In this document: positions 1 to 8,833 of the stretch, one piece after another | Numbering within the stretch: position 1 is the first letter of the stretch | Layout of the letters: the number at the start of each line of letters is the position of its first letter | Assembly (NCBI RefSeq): GCF_031180975.1 | Contig: NZ_JAPSLI010000002.1 | Coordinates: forward strand, 248,001-312,000 | Source: Microbacterium sp. | GTDB taxonomy: Bacteria; Actinomycetota; Actinomycetes; Actinomycetales; Microbacteriaceae | DNA: 64,000 nucleotides | Direction: 5' to 3' | Notes under the pieces: model-generated | Database searches by the model: none | What the model saw: the letters and a program-made list of their open reading frames with translations, nothing else | What the model was told of the DNA's origin: nothing | Made by a program: the position numbers and the translations under genes

Positions 1-277
1 CGATGATGACGTCCGCGATCCCCTCGCCGCCCTGGTAGCCGCTGAGCACAGCGTCGATCTGCGGCATCACGCCACGCTCCTCGATGCCCGTGATGACCTC
101 CCGCACGTCGGCCGGATCGATCATCGGACCACGCCACGCGCCGTACCCGGTGTGGTTGGAGAAGTTGACCGTGTACACCGGGAGCACCTCGACGCCGATG
201 CGCTGCAGCGGGAAGACGGCCGCCGAGTTGCCGACGTGACCGTGGGCGACGGCGGACTGGATCGAGAGGATCTTCAT
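1..277 (-). CDS. pdxY: Pyridoxal kinase PdxY, partial (N-terminus only)
   Basis: Phosphorylates pyridoxal to PLP in the B6 salvage pathway. The visible 92 residues begin MKILSIQSAVAHGHVGNSAA and include VYTVNFSNHTGYGAWRG and LSGYQGGEGIADVI, typical of the N-terminal ribokinase fold of PdxY/PdxK. The ATG at 277 is preceded on the minus strand by a purine-rich stretch (gagaggatgggggg) that can serve as ribosome binding site. The rest of the gene lies off the left edge. It sits just downstream of and in the same direction as the pdxR-like regulator, which fits a B6 cluster. The family is well supported; PdxY rather than PdxK is inferred from the N-terminal wording. Confidence 0.85.
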   Translation of the reverse strand, partial: MKILSIQSAVAHGHVGNSAAVFPLQRIGVEVLPVYTVNFSNHTGYGAWRGPMIDPADVREVITGIEERGVMPQIDAVLSGYQGGEGIADVII

Positions 278-320
278 CCCCCCATCCTCTCACCACGCCC
301 GCGCTGACGAGGATGGCGCG

Positions 321-1628
321 TCAGCGCACGGCATCCGCGAGGTCGTCCGCGAGCTGAGCCGCCTCGGCGTCGGTCAGATCGTGCACCGTGAGTCGCAGAT
401 GGCGGGAGGCCGCCGGTGCGTGCTCGAGCAGGAACTCGTCGCCAGTGCGGGCCAGCCACCCGCGCCGCATGAGCCGCTCCGCCGCCGTCCTGGCGTCGAT
501 CGGCAGCTCCACCCACAGGCTCAGCCCGTCGGCGGACGGGGTGCGGATGCCGCGCGCGGCGAGTGTCCGCGCGAACGCGGCGTTCCGTTCGGCATAGTGC
601 CGGCCGGCGGCGTCGATGCGCTCGCGCACCCGCCGGTCGGTGAGCTGCGCGTGCGCGAGCCGTTGCAGCAGGTGGCTCACCCAGGTGGTGCCGGGGCTGA
701 GCCGCATCGCAAGCCGCTCGGCCGTGGTGGGGTCGGTGCCGGCGAGGGCGAGGCACATGTCAGGACCGAGGAACTTGGACACGGAGCGCACCAGTGCGTA
801 GCGCCGGTGCTGCGGACCGATCAGGGTCGCGTACGGATGCGGGGAGAGCAGCGAGAAGTGGTCGTCCTCGATGATCAGCACGTACGGGTGATCGGCGAGC
901 ACGTCCCGCAGCGCCGCGGCCCGGGCGGGGGACAGGCTGACCCCGGTCGGGTTCTGTGCGCGCGGCGTGCTGATGATCGCCCGCACACCGGCATCCAGCG
1001 CCGACCGCAGGCCGTCCACGGTCATGCCCTCGTCGTCCACCGGCACGGCGACCGCCCGGTACCCACCGAGCCGTACGGTGTGGATGCTGGACAGGAAGCA
1101 GGGGTCCTCGAGGGCCACCGCGTCGTCGCGCGTCAGCGCCTGCGCCAGCAGCCGTTCGACGGCGTCGACGGCGCCGCTGGTGACCGTGATGCGCAGGTCG
1201 TCGCGCGGCAGATCGGCCGTCATCCACTCCCGGGCCCACGCCTCGAGCCCCGCGTCGATCACGGGCTCGCCGTACAGCACCGGCCGTCCGGCGATGCGTG
1301 CCACGGCCGCGGTGGGGTCGGGGATGAGCGCCGGGTCGGGGTTTCCCGACCCGATGTCGCGCAACACCGTATCGGCGGCGACGCCCTCCTGCGCCACGCT
1401 CTCGGCGCCCGCCACCACCGTGCCCCCGCGACCGCGGGACACCACGAGACCCGCCTGGGCGAGCTGCCGATACGCCGCGACGGCCGTGTTGCGGTTGACG
1501 CCGAGGATGCCGGCCAGCTCACGCACGGGAGGAAGCGCGTCGCCCGGTCGCAGCAGTCCGCGCTCCCGCAGACCGCGCACGCTGTCGGCGATCTCGGCCG
1601 CCGTGGTCCCGCTGATCCGCATGTCCAT
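321..1628 (-). CDS. pdxR: MocR-type GntR/aminotransferase regulator, PdxR-like
   Basis: This 435-residue protein joins an N-terminal GntR winged helix (about residues 5-72, with PPVRELAGILGVNRNTAVAA) to a fold-I aminotransferase domain. The domain keeps the NPTG loop (226-229) and the PLP lysine in SVSKFLG (K285). MocR proteins bind PLP as effector. In corynebacteria and streptomycetes PdxR activates the divergently transcribed pdxST genes. The same divergent layout here, with 69 bp between, supports this role by inference. A -10-like TAGAAT ends 7 nt before the ATG at 1628, so the mRNA may be leaderless. A second in-frame ATG two codons later is an alternative start. Confidence 0.88.
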   Translation of the reverse strand: MDMRISGTTAAEIADSVRGLRERGLLRPGDALPPVRELAGILGVNRNTAVAAYRQLAQAGLVVSRGRGGTVVAGAESVAQEGVAADTVLRDIGSGNPDPALIPDPTAAVARIAGRPVLYGEPVIDAGLEAWAREWMTADLPRDDLRITVTSGAVDAVERLLAQALTRDDAVALEDPCFLSSIHTVRLGGYRAVAVPVDDEGMTVDGLRSALDAGVRAIISTPRAQNPTGVSLSPARAAALRDVLADHPYVLIIEDDHFSLLSPHPYATLIGPQHRRYALVRSVSKFLGPDMCLALAGTDPTTAERLAMRLSPGTTWVSHLLQRLAHAQLTDRRVRERIDAAGRHYAERNAAFARTLAARGIRTPSADGLSLWVELPIDARTAAERLMRRGWLARTGDEFLLEHAPAASRHLRLTVHDLTDAEAAQLADDLADAVR

Positions 1629-1697
1629 CAGGTCGATTCTAGGGTGCTATCTTTTGACATAGGCCAAACCCGTTCTTTGTCACAAGAGGAGTGACCC
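1629..1697. promoter_or_regulatory. pdxR/pdxS divergent promoter region with candidate PdxR site
   Basis: The gap between pdxR and pdxS holds a consensus-like -35 TTGACA (1654-1659) reading towards pdxS. It overlaps a small inverted repeat CTAT (1647-1650) / ATAG (1659-1662). On the opposite strand TAGAAT (1641-1636) lies 7 nt before the pdxR start. pdxS has a ribosome binding site AAGAGGAG at 1684-1691. A regulator binding this repeat would cover both promoters. The assignment to PdxR is inference from position. Confidence 0.5.
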
Positions 1698-2597
1698 ATG
1701 GCAGCCACTGAGCAGACCACCACCGGTTCGCAGCGCGTCAAGCGCGGACTCGCCGAGATGCTGAAGGGCGGGGTCATCATGGACGTGGTCACCGCCGAGC
1801 AGGCGAAGATCGCCGAGGACGCCGGTGCCGTCGCCGTCATGGCGCTGGAGCGGGTCCCGGCCGACATCCGTGCGCAGGGCGGCGTGTCGCGCATGAGCGA
1901 CCCCGACATGATCGACAGCATCATCGACGCGGTGTCCATCCCGGTGATGGCCAAGGCCCGCATCGGCCACTTCGTGGAGGCGCAGGTGCTGCAGGAGCTC
2001 GGCGTCGACTACATCGACGAGTCCGAGGTGCTCTCGCCCGCCGACTACGTGAACCACATCGACAAGTGGAACTTCACTGTGCCGTTCGTGTGCGGTGCCA
2101 CCAACCTCGGCGAGGCGCTGCGCCGCATCAACGAGGGCGCCGCGATGATCCGCTCCAAGGGCGAGGCCGGCACGGGTGACGTCTCCGAGGCGATGAAGCA
2201 CATCCGCAAGATCCGCGGTGAGATCGCCGCCCTCCAGGCGCTGCCGAAGGACGAGCTGTACGTCGCCGCCAAGGAGCTACAGGCCCCGTACGAACTGGTC
2301 GCGGAGATCGCCGAAACCGGCCAGCTGCCCGTCGTGCTGTTCGTCGCGGGCGGCGTCGCGACGCCGGCGGATGCCGCCATGATGATGCAGCTGGGCGCCG
2401 ACGGCGTGTTCGTCGGCTCGGGCATCTTCAAGTCTGGCGACCCGGTCGCGCGCGCCGCGGCGATCGTCAAGGCCACCACGTTCTACGACGACCCGAAGGT
2501 CATCGCCGAGGTGTCCCGCGGACTGGGCGAGGCGATGGTGGGCATCAACGTCGCGGACCTTCCCGCGCCGCACCGGCTGGCCGAGCGTGGCTGGTAA
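1698..2597 (+). CDS. pdxS: Pyridoxal 5'-phosphate synthase, synthase subunit PdxS
   Basis: PdxS condenses ribulose/ribose 5-phosphate, glyceraldehyde 3-phosphate and ammonia into PLP, as a dodecamer fed by PdxT. The 299-residue length is normal. The protein shows the (beta/alpha)8 barrel landmarks [32 protein letters not shown] and [11 protein letters not shown] (the first catalytic lysine at K86), plus the phosphate-binding stretch [20 protein letters not shown] near residue 220. The start has a good ribosome binding site 6 nt upstream. The stop overlaps the start of pdxT by 11 bp, so the two subunits are co-translated. Confidence 0.97.
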   Translation: MAATEQTTTGSQRVKRGLAEMLKGGVIMDVVTAEQAKIAEDAGAVAVMALERVPADIRAQGGVSRMSDPDMIDSIIDAVSIPVMAKARIGHFVEAQVLQELGVDYIDESEVLSPADYVNHIDKWNFTVPFVCGATNLGEALRRINEGAAMIRSKGEAGTGDVSEAMKHIRKIRGEIAALQALPKDELYVAAKELQAPYELVAEIAETGQLPVVLFVAGGVATPADAAMMMQLGADGVFVGSGIFKSGDPVARAAAIVKATTFYDDPKVIAEVSRGLGEAMVGINVADLPAPHRLAERGW

Positions 2598-3216
2598 CCC
2601 ACGGGTCGGCGTGCTCGCGCTGCAGGGCGACGTGCGCGAGCACGCCGCCCTGCTCGCGCAGCTGGGCGCCGACGTGGTGGCGGTACGCCGCCCCGAAGAA
2701 CTCGCGACCGTGTCCGGCCTGGTGATCCCTGGCGGCGAGTCCACGGTGATCGACAAGCTCTCCCGCACCTTCGGGCTGCAGCAGCCGATCCGCCACGAGA
2801 TCCGCGCCGGAATGCCCGTGCTGGGCACCTGCGCGGGACTGATCATGCTCGCCGACACGGTCCTGGACGCGATCGACGGGCAGCAGACCTTCGGGGGACT
2901 GGACGTGGTCGTACGCCGCAACGCCTTCGGGCGCCAGACCGAGTCGTTCGAGGCCGAGCTCGACATGCCGGCCCTCGGCGCGGAGCCGGTCCGTGCCGCG
3001 TTCATCCGCGGGCCGGTGGTGGAGTCGGTCGGCGCGGCCGCCACGCCGCTGGGAGCGCTGGAGGACGGGCGGATCGTCGCCGTCGAGCAGGGGCACCTGA
3101 TCGGCATCAGCTTCCATCCGGAGATCTCCGGCGAGACGCGCTTCCACCGCCGGTTCCTCGACCACGTCGAGGCGCGCCTGAGCGAGCGCACGCTGCTCGT
3201 GCCAGCGGCGCGGTGA
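2587..3216 (+). CDS. pdxT: Pyridoxal 5'-phosphate synthase, glutaminase subunit PdxT
   Basis: PdxT hydrolyses glutamine and channels ammonia to PdxS. It is 209 residues long with the class-I glutaminase features GGES (49-52), the nucleophile C82 in GTCAG, and the His/Glu of the triad in the terminal HPE (H177, E179). The GTG start lies inside the pdxS coding end, in frame with [11 protein letters not shown], the usual PdxT beginning. All catalytic residues are present, so the PLP synthase should be active. Confidence 0.96.
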   Translation: MAGNPRVGVLALQGDVREHAALLAQLGADVVAVRRPEELATVSGLVIPGGESTVIDKLSRTFGLQQPIRHEIRAGMPVLGTCAGLIMLADTVLDAIDGQQTFGGLDVVVRRNAFGRQTESFEAELDMPALGAEPVRAAFIRGPVVESVGAAATPLGALEDGRIVAVEQGHLIGISFHPEISGETRFHRRFLDHVEARLSERTLLVPAAR

Positions 3217-3258
3217 CGCCATGCCGCCGAGCGCCCCGACGAGGTCGCGGAGTCAGTG

Positions 3259-3283
3259 AGTGGTACAATATTCCCGTACCACT
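3259..3283. promoter_or_regulatory. Palindromic operator/promoter of the yefM-yoeB pair
   Basis: Perfect 8-bp arms AGTGGTAC (3259-3266) and GTACCACT (3276-3283) are separated by 9 bp. The left arm overlaps a -10-like TACAAT (3264-3269), 19 bp before the antitoxin ATG. YefM-YoeB and other Phd/YefM pairs are known to repress themselves through palindromes over their promoter. The position and symmetry here fit that, though binding is inferred. Confidence 0.7.
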
Positions 3284-3301
3284 ACCGACAAGGAAGCCGT
3301 C

Positions 3302-3562
3302 ATGTCCATCAGTGCCAGCGAGGCTCGTAAGACGCTGTTCCCACTGATCGAGCGGATCAACGAGGATCGCGAAGCCGTCGAGATCGTCTCCCGCAAGGGC
3401 AACGCCGTGCTCATGCCCGCCGACGAGTACGCCGCCTGGCAGGAGACCGCCTACCTGTTCCGGTCGCCGGCCAACGCCCGGCGGCTGCTCGACGCGTACG
3501 ACCGCGCGCGGGCCGGGAAGACCGAGACCCACGAGCTCGACCGCGCGGATGAGGACGCCTGA
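3302..3562 (+). CDS. yefM: Antitoxin, YefM/Phd family
   Basis: This 86-residue protein begins MSISASEARKTLFPLIERIN, then has VEIVSRKGNAVLMPADEYAAWQET and LFRSPANARRLLDAYDRAR. This is the standard YefM pattern: an N-terminal DNA-binding dimer domain followed by the toxin-wrapping YLFRSPANAxRL segment. The ATG at 3302 is preferred over an upstream GTG because that GTG lies inside the operator palindrome. It should neutralise the downstream YoeB and repress the operon with it. The toxin start follows the stop directly. Confidence 0.93.
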   Translation: MSISASEARKTLFPLIERINEDREAVEIVSRKGNAVLMPADEYAAWQETAYLFRSPANARRLLDAYDRARAGKTETHELDRADEDA

Positions 3563-3817
3563 GTGCGGCTGGTCTGGGACCCCTCCGGCTGGGACGACTA
3601 CACACACTGGCAGACAGCCGACAGAAAGATTCTGAAGCGGATCAACACGCTCATCGACGCCTGCCTCCGCGAGCCCTTCTCGGGCATCGGCAAGCCCGAG
3701 CAACTCAAGTACGGAGCACAGGGCTCGTGGTCGCGGCGCATCACCGACGAGCACCGGCTCGTCTACCTCGTCGACGGCGACGACCTCATCATCCTGCAGG
3801 CCCGGTATCACTACTGA
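3563..3817 (+). CDS. yoeB: Toxin YoeB, ribosome-dependent mRNA endonuclease
   Basis: The 84-residue protein has the same length as E. coli YoeB and conserves the residues known as catalytic in that enzyme: E46, R65 and H83 in the C-terminal RYHY. WSRRITDEHRLVY is also kept. YoeB cuts mRNA in the ribosomal A site. The GTG start immediately follows the antitoxin TGA. With an intact antitoxin and operator, the pair looks functional. It is an accessory insertion between pdxT and yebC, since neither neighbour is related to it. Confidence 0.95.
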   Translation: MRLVWDPSGWDDYTHWQTADRKILKRINTLIDACLREPFSGIGKPEQLKYGAQGSWSRRITDEHRLVYLVDGDDLIILQARYHY

Positions 3818-3835
3818 TCGGCCGGCACTGATACA

Positions 3836-4210
3836 TCACGCCAGCAGCGCGGCGATGACAGCAATTCCGGGCGGCACCGACTGCCCAAGGGCGCTCCGCC
3901 ACAGTCGGCGATCGCTCAGGAACAGCACGACGCCGGCGGCGGCCATGGACGCACAGGTGAACACGACGAGCGTGCGGCCCACGGCATCCGCGCCGGTGAG
4001 CCACGCGACTGCCCCGACGGCCGCCCCGATGGCGAGGAACAGGTTGTAGAAGCCCTGGTTGAACGCCCACAGCCGCACATCCTCGGCGACGTCGGCACGC
4101 CCGACCATGAATCGACGCACCGCCGGGCGGCTCCACAGCGCGCTCTCCATCAAGAAGGCGAAGACGTGGAACGCCGCCGCCAGCAGCGCGAACACCACCG
4201 CGATGATCAT
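3836..4210 (-). CDS. DUF1304-family small integral membrane protein
   Basis: This 124-residue protein has four predicted membrane helices ([22 protein letters not shown], an AFNQGFYNLFLAIGA segment, TLVVFTCASMAAAGVVLFL, and the C-terminal IAVIAALLA). The WAFNQGFYNLFLA signature is typical of DUF1304. The family has no assigned function. Its ATG overlaps the stop of the upstream PLP-decarboxylase gene (ATGA), so both are likely translated together. The 3' end converges on yoeB with an 18-bp gap. Confidence 0.88.
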   Translation of the reverse strand: MIIAVVFALLAAAFHVFAFLMESALWSRPAVRRFMVGRADVAEDVRLWAFNQGFYNLFLAIGAAVGAVAWLTGADAVGRTLVVFTCASMAAAGVVLFLSDRRLWRSALGQSVPPGIAVIAALLA

Positions 4211-5571
4211 GACGTCACCAGGGAGCGGATCGCCGCGACGGTCTGCTCGACGTCGTCTCGCGTCGTGGCCCACGACGACATCGAGCAGCGCAGCACCGCG
4301 CGCCCGCGCCACTCCGCGCCGGTCAGCGCGGCCGTCCCGTCGGCGAGGATCGCCTCGCCGAGGGCACGGGTGGCGGCATCCGTTCCGAGCCGCAGCATGA
4401 CCTGGGTGTACCCGACGTCGTTGACGATCTCCACGCCGTCGATCCGGGCCAGGCCGTCCGCCATCGCGACCGCGTTCTCGTGCAGCCGGTCGATCAGTCC
4501 GGCCACGCCGTCTCGGCCGAGGCTGCGCAGCGCCGCCCACGCCGGGACGCCGCGTGCGCGACGGGAGAGCTCCGGCGTGACATCCCACGGATCCAGGCCG
4601 GAGTAGATGAGGTAGTCGCCGCCGGTGCGGAACGCCGCGATGGAGTCGGCCGGATCACGGACGATCGCCATGCCGCAGTCGTATGGCACGTTCAACGTCT
4701 TGTGCGCGTCGGTGGCCCAGGAGTCCGCCTGGTCCATGCCCGCGGTGAGCGCCCGCAGCGACGGCGAGGCGGCAGCCCACAGACCGAAGGCGCCGTCGAC
4801 GTGCACCCACGCGTCGTGACGCCGGGCGATGGGCATCAGCTCCTGGAACGGATCGAAGGCGCCGGTGTGCACCTCGCCGGCTTGCAGGCACACGATGAGC
4901 GGACCGGTGCCGCCGGCCAGCGCCGCCTCGAGTGCCGCCGGGCGCATGCGGCCCTGGTCGTCTGCGTCCACGACGGTCAGCTCGTCCGCGCCGAAGCCGA
5001 GGAAGCGCGCGGCGCGGTCGACCGAGCCATGCCGATCGGCGCCCACCACCAACCGCACCGGAGGGGCCTCGCGCAGACCACGCCTGGCCAGGTCCCAGCC
5101 GGCCCGCGCGAGCACGGCGTTGCGGGCCGTGGCCACGCAGGTGAAGTTCGCCAGCTGACCGCCGGTGACGAAGCCGACGCTGGCGGAGTCCGGAAGGCCG
5201 AGCAGGTCCAGCATCCACTGCCCGGCGACGCGCTCGAGCGCGACCGTGGCGGGCGTCAACAGCGACGACCCGGAGTTCTGGTCCCATGCGGACACCAGCC
5301 AGTCCGCCGCGAGAGCGGCCGGGTGGGTCGCACCGATCACGAAACCGAAGAAGCGACCACCTGGGATCGCGACCAGGCCAGGGCCCGCACGCTCCGCCAG
5401 CTCGTCGATCACGTCGGCCGGGGGCGCGCCCTGCGCGGGCAGCGGCCCGCCGAACGCCTCCAGCATGTCGTCCAAGCTCGCGCGCGGCCACACCGGCCGG
5501 TCGTCGAGGGTCCCCAGGAACTCCGATGCCCGGCGGTGTGCGGCGTCGAGAGCGTGCTCTCGATCATCCAT
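4207..5571 (-). CDS. PLP-dependent group II decarboxylase (aromatic/acidic amino acid type)
   Basis: The 454-residue protein belongs to the pyridoxal-dependent decarboxylase family (DOPA/tyrosine/glutamate decarboxylase superfamily). The PLP aspartate is in [13 protein letters not shown] and the Schiff-base lysine in [26 protein letters not shown] provides the phosphate-binding side. Substrate cannot be read from sequence; aromatic amino acids are plausible because [12 protein letters not shown] members often act on them. Start ATG at 5571 is chosen because sequence further upstream is not protein-like and runs into the yebC promoter. It forms an operon with the DUF1304 gene. Confidence 0.87.
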   Translation of the reverse strand: MDDREHALDAAHRRASEFLGTLDDRPVWPRASLDDMLEAFGGPLPAQGAPPADVIDELAERAGPGLVAIPGGRFFGFVIGATHPAALAADWLVSAWDQNSGSSLLTPATVALERVAGQWMLDLLGLPDSASVGFVTGGQLANFTCVATARNAVLARAGWDLARRGLREAPPVRLVVGADRHGSVDRAARFLGFGADELTVVDADDQGRMRPAALEAALAGGTGPLIVCLQAGEVHTGAFDPFQELMPIARRHDAWVHVDGAFGLWAAASPSLRALTAGMDQADSWATDAHKTLNVPYDCGMAIVRDPADSIAAFRTGGDYLIYSGLDPWDVTPELSRRARGVPAWAALRSLGRDGVAGLIDRLHENAVAMADGLARIDGVEIVNDVGYTQVMLRLGTDAATRALGEAILADGTAALTGAEWRGRAVLRCSMSSWATTRDDVEQTVAAIRSLVTS

Positions 5572-5624
5572 GGCGGAAGTCTCGCACCGGCGCGGTCGCC
5601 GAACAAGGCTATCTGTGCGACGCA

Positions 5625-5630
5625 TAGAAT
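5625..5630 (+). promoter_or_regulatory. -10-like TAGAAT upstream of yebC
   Basis: TAGAAT lies 50 bp before the yebC ATG in the gap between the leftward decarboxylase gene and yebC. No convincing -35 is visible. A ribosome binding site GGAG is at 5673-5676. Confidence 0.4.
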
Positions 5631-5680
5631 GGACGACGCCCTTCTCTGACACCGAGGGCGCAACACACGAGCGGAGATAT

Positions 5681-6442
5681 ATGTCCGGGCACTCCAAGTG
5701 GGCGACGACCAAGCACAAGAAGGCCGTCATCGACGCGCGCCGCGCAAAGTCGTGGGCCAAGCTCATCAAGAACATCGAGGTCGCCGCGAAGCTCGGCGGC
5801 GCCGACCTGGCCGGCAACCCGACGCTGTTCGACGCCGTGCTGAAGGCGAAGAAGACTTCCGTCCCCAAGGACAACATCGACCGCGCCATCAAGCGCGGTG
5901 CCGGCATCGGCGGCGAGTCGGTCGAGTACACCTCGATCATGTACGAGGGCTACGGACCGAACGGCGTCGCCCTGATGATCGAGTGCCTCACCGACAACAA
6001 GAACCGTGCCGCCGCCGAGGTGCGCACCGCCCTCAGCCGCAACGGCGGGACCCTCGCCGACCCCGGATCGGTGGCCTACAACTTCACCCGCAAGGGCGTC
6101 ATCGTCGTCAGCGGCGAGGGCACCACGGAGGACGACGTGATGATGGCCGCCCTCGAGGCGGGCGCCGAGGAGATCGAGCCGCACGCGCAGGGGTTCGAGG
6201 TCATCACCGAGGCGACCGATCTGGTCGCCGTCCGCACTGCGCTGCAGGAGGCCGGCATCGAGTACGAATCGGCCGACGTCGAGTTCGTGCCGAACCTCAA
6301 GGTCGAGATCGACGCGGAGACGGCGCGCAAGGTGTTCCGGCTCATCGATGCCCTCGAGGACAGCGACGACGTGCAGAACGTGTTCAGCAACTTCGACCTG
6401 TCGCCCGAAGTGCAGGCCGAGCTGGAGAACGACGAGGACTGA
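5681..6442 (+). CDS. yebC: YebC/PmpR family regulatory/translation protein
   Basis: This 253-residue protein starts with the family signature [20 protein letters not shown] and carries [36 protein letters not shown] and a strongly acidic C-terminus. Family members act as transcriptional regulators in some bacteria and as ribosome-rescue or translation factors in others, so the exact role is open. Its place directly before ruvCAB is widely conserved. Two hairpins follow the stop codon, so it is probably a separate transcription unit from ruvC. Confidence 0.95.
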   Translation: MSGHSKWATTKHKKAVIDARRAKSWAKLIKNIEVAAKLGGADLAGNPTLFDAVLKAKKTSVPKDNIDRAIKRGAGIGGESVEYTSIMYEGYGPNGVALMIECLTDNKNRAAAEVRTALSRNGGTLADPGSVAYNFTRKGVIVVSGEGTTEDDVMMAALEAGAEEIEPHAQGFEVITEATDLVAVRTALQEAGIEYESADVEFVPNLKVEIDAETARKVFRLIDALEDSDDVQNVFSNFDLSPEVQAELENDED

Positions 6443-6449
6443 CCCGATC

Positions 6450-6523
6450 GTCCGCCGGGACGGCGGACGGGTCGCCGCACATCTTGACGAGAGCCCCGGG
6501 CGCGCCTGCGTCCGGGGCTCTCG
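6450..6523 (+). terminator. Tandem hairpins after yebC, probable terminator
   Basis: The first hairpin has arms GTCCGCCG (6450-6457) and CGGCGGAC (6461-6468) with a 3-nt loop. The second has 12-bp arms CGAGAGCCCCGG (6488-6499) and CCGGGGCTCTCG (6512-6523). There is no clear T-run, as is usual for high-GC actinobacterial terminators. The second hairpin ends 10 bp before the ruvC -10 hexamer. Confidence 0.75.
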
Positions 6524-6532
6524 CGCTGCTCG

Positions 6533-6538
6533 TAGCCT
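6533..6538 (+). promoter_or_regulatory. -10 hexamer TAGCCT for leaderless ruvC
   Basis: TAGCCT lies 6 nt upstream of the ruvC GTG and directly after the yebC terminator. No ribosome binding site precedes the GTG apart from a weak GAGGGA. This spacing suggests transcription starts at or near the start codon. Confidence 0.45.
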
Positions 6539-6544
6539 GAGGGA

Positions 6545-7123
6545 GTGACCACCCTGCGCGTTCTCGGGATCGACCCCGGCCTCACCCGGTGCGGTGTCGG
6601 CATCGTCGACGTCGACCGCGCCCGGCGCGCCACCCTCGTGCACGTGGGCGTGGTGCGCACGCCGGCGGACGCGGACATCTCGGTGCGACTGGCCCGCGTC
6701 GCTGCCGGCATCCGAGAGGCCATCGCAGAGCACAGGCCGCACGCGGTCGCGGTGGAGCGGGTCTTCGCCCAGCACAACGTGCAGACCGTGATGGGCACCG
6801 CGCAGGCGTCCGGCGTCGCCCTGCTCATCGCCGCCGAGGCGGGTCTGCCCGCGGCCACGCACACCCCGAGCGAGGTGAAGGCGGCGGTCACCGGTTACGG
6901 ATCCGCAGACAAGCGGCAGGTGCAATCCATGATCGCGCGCATTCTGCGCCTGGATGCACCACCGCAGCCCGCCGACGCCGCCGACGCTCTCGCCATCGCC
7001 CTGTGCCACGCCTGGCGCGGCGGCTCCGCCGCCGCGCCGCAAGCGGGCGCCCTGACGCCGGCACAACGGGCCTGGGCCGACGCAGAGCGTGTCGCTCGAA
7101 CGTATGTACGACCTGCTCGCTAG
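6545..7123 (+). CDS. ruvC: Crossover junction endodeoxyribonuclease RuvC
   Basis: RuvC cuts Holliday junctions after branch migration by RuvAB. The 192-residue protein has [11 protein letters not shown] (first catalytic aspartate D10), the [11 protein letters not shown] segment (catalytic Glu), [13 protein letters not shown] and the [14 protein letters not shown] motif with the terminal acidic residues. The GTG start puts the protein two residues upstream of the usual RVLGIDPG. It is the first gene of the ruvCAB operon. Confidence 0.96.
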   Translation: MTTLRVLGIDPGLTRCGVGIVDVDRARRATLVHVGVVRTPADADISVRLARVAAGIREAIAEHRPHAVAVERVFAQHNVQTVMGTAQASGVALLIAAEAGLPAATHTPSEVKAAVTGYGSADKRQVQSMIARILRLDAPPQPADAADALAIALCHAWRGGSAAAPQAGALTPAQRAWADAERVARTYVRPAR

Positions 7124-7132
7124 GCTGTTCCC

Positions 7133-7738
7133 ATGATCTCCTCCCTGCACGGCACCGTGCTGCACACCGGGTCCGACCACGTCGTCCTGGAGACCGGTGG
7201 TGTGGGCTTCTCGGTGTTCGTCCCGGGGGACGTCGCGCACACCGCGGCCGTGGGGGAGCGGCTGAGGCTGCACACCAGCCTCATCGTCCGCGAGGATGCG
7301 CTGACCCTCTACGGGTTCGCCGACCGCGACGAGCTGGAGATCTTCGGCCAGCTGCTGAGCGTGACCGGGGTCGGGCCGAAGTCGGCGCTCGGCGTGCTCG
7401 CGCATCTCACCGTCGACCAGATCGCGGAAGCCGTTACTGCCGAGGACGACGCACCGTTCCGGCGGGTGTCCGGCATCGGGCCGAAGACCGCCAAGCTCAT
7501 CGTCGTGCAGCTGGCCGGCAAAGTGCGGCCGCGCGTGGCGAGCACACCCGCCGCCGCCGCCACGGCGACCGTCGACCAGGTCGCTGCGGCGCTGGTCGGG
7601 CTCGGATGGTCGGAGAAGGTCGCCACCGAGGCGGCCGCGCAGACCGCCGAGGACGCCACCGATGCCGAGCGCGAGTCGGTGCCCGCGCTGCTGCGGCGCA
7701 CGCTCGCCGCCCTGGGACCGGGAGCGCAACGTGGCTGA
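7133..7738 (+). CDS. ruvA: Holliday junction DNA helicase subunit RuvA
   Basis: RuvA tetramers hold the Holliday junction and load RuvB. The 201-residue protein starts [10 protein letters not shown], with an N-terminal OB fold, two helix-hairpin-helix segments ([14 protein letters not shown] and [17 protein letters not shown]) and a C-terminal RuvB-binding domain ([16 protein letters not shown]). It starts 9 nt after ruvC and overlaps ruvB by 8 bp. Confidence 0.96.
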   Translation: MISSLHGTVLHTGSDHVVLETGGVGFSVFVPGDVAHTAAVGERLRLHTSLIVREDALTLYGFADRDELEIFGQLLSVTGVGPKSALGVLAHLTVDQIAEAVTAEDDAPFRRVSGIGPKTAKLIVVQLAGKVRPRVASTPAAAATATVDQVAAALVGLGWSEKVATEAAAQTAEDATDAERESVPALLRRTLAALGPGAQRG

Positions 7739-8762
7739 GGGTGCACGCGACGCGGCGGAGCCGCTGGACGAGACCGAGCTCGCGATCGAGGGCGCACTGC
7801 GGCCGACCAGCCTCGGCGACTTCGTCGGGCAGCCCAAGGTGCGCGGTCAGTTGCAGCTGCTGCTCGACGCCGCTCGCATCCAGGAGCGCCCCGCCGACCA
7901 CATCCTGCTCGCCGGTCCACCAGGACTCGGCAAGACCACGCTGGCGATGATCGTCGCGCACGAGAGCCGGCGGCCGCTGCGGCTGTCCAGCGGGCCCGCC
8001 ATCCAGCACGCCGGCGACCTGGCCGCCCTGCTGTCCAGCCTCACACCGGGCGAGGTGCTGTTCATCGACGAGATCCATCGCATGGCACGCTCCGCGGAGG
8101 AGATGCTGTACCTGGCGATGGAGGACTTCCGCATCGACATCATGGTCGGCAAGGGGGCCGGCGCCACCAGCATCCCGCTCGATCTGGCGCCGTTCACACT
8201 CGTCGGGGCGACCACCCGCTCCGGCCTGCTGCCGAACCCGCTGCGCGACCGATTCGGGTTCACCGGGCATCTCGAGTTCTACGGCGTGGACGATCTGGAG
8301 CGCGTGATCTCGCGCTCCGCAGGTGTGCTGGGCGTTCACCTTCCCGACGACTCGCTCGCTGAGATCGCCCGTCGTTCCCGCGGGACACCTCGGATCGCGA
8401 ACCGGCTGCTGCGTCGGGTGCGCGACTACGCGCTCGTGCACGCCGGCGGCGACGAGGCGTCGCTGGACGACGTCCGCGCGGCCCTGGAGCTGTACGACGT
8501 CGACGCGATCGGTCTCGACCGGCTCGACCGGGCGGTGCTGGATGCGCTGGTGCGGCGGTTCCGCGGCGGACCAGTGGGACTCAGCACGCTGGCGGTCGCC
8601 GTGGGCGAGGAGGCGGAGACGGTCGAGAGCGTCGTGGAGCCGTACCTGGTGCGGATCGGATTCCTCGGTCGCACCCCGCGCGGACGCGTCGCGATGCCCG
8701 AGGCGTATGCGCACCTGGGCGTGCCGCACCCCGACGGGGCGGCATTGTTCGATGACCTATAA
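7731..8762 (+). CDS. ruvB: Holliday junction DNA helicase motor subunit RuvB
   Basis: RuvB is the AAA+ motor that drives branch migration. The GTG at 7731 gives 343 residues, the usual length. Upstream sequence in this frame would only repeat the ruvA end. Walker A is [12 protein letters not shown], Walker B is FIDEIHRM, and sensor and arginine-finger regions ([18 protein letters not shown]) and a C-terminal winged helix follow. The final codon overlaps a perfect TATAAT hexamer that may serve yajC. Confidence 0.97.
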   Translation: MAEGARDAAEPLDETELAIEGALRPTSLGDFVGQPKVRGQLQLLLDAARIQERPADHILLAGPPGLGKTTLAMIVAHESRRPLRLSSGPAIQHAGDLAALLSSLTPGEVLFIDEIHRMARSAEEMLYLAMEDFRIDIMVGKGAGATSIPLDLAPFTLVGATTRSGLLPNPLRDRFGFTGHLEFYGVDDLERVISRSAGVLGVHLPDDSLAEIARRSRGTPRIANRLLRRVRDYALVHAGGDEASLDDVRAALELYDVDAIGLDRLDRAVLDALVRRFRGGPVGLSTLAVAVGEEAETVESVVEPYLVRIGFLGRTPRGRVAMPEAYAHLGVPHPDGAALFDDL

Positions 8763-8763
8763 T
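8758..8763 (+). promoter_or_regulatory. Consensus -10 TATAAT, candidate yajC-secDF promoter
   Basis: TATAAT covers the ruvB stop codon and lies 70 bp before the yajC ATG. A perfect -10 consensus is rare in this GC-rich sequence. No good -35 is present at 16-18 bp, so the assignment rests on the hexamer and position. Confidence 0.45.
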
Positions 8764-8833
8764 CGCTGAAGGCTGCCCCGGCCCCCCTCACGCACCGCCG
8801 CGTTCGGCGTGCACCTTGAAAGGCTCTCTTCTC

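Noticed and set aside
381..1694. Plus-strand frame opposite pdxR
   Set aside because: The minus strand gives a full MocR protein with a PLP lysine; the plus frame yields a His/Arg-rich product without motifs.
5609..7837. Long minus-strand frame across yebC-ruvC-ruvA
   Set aside because: It crosses three well-supported genes and two terminator hairpins; the composition is that of a shadow frame.
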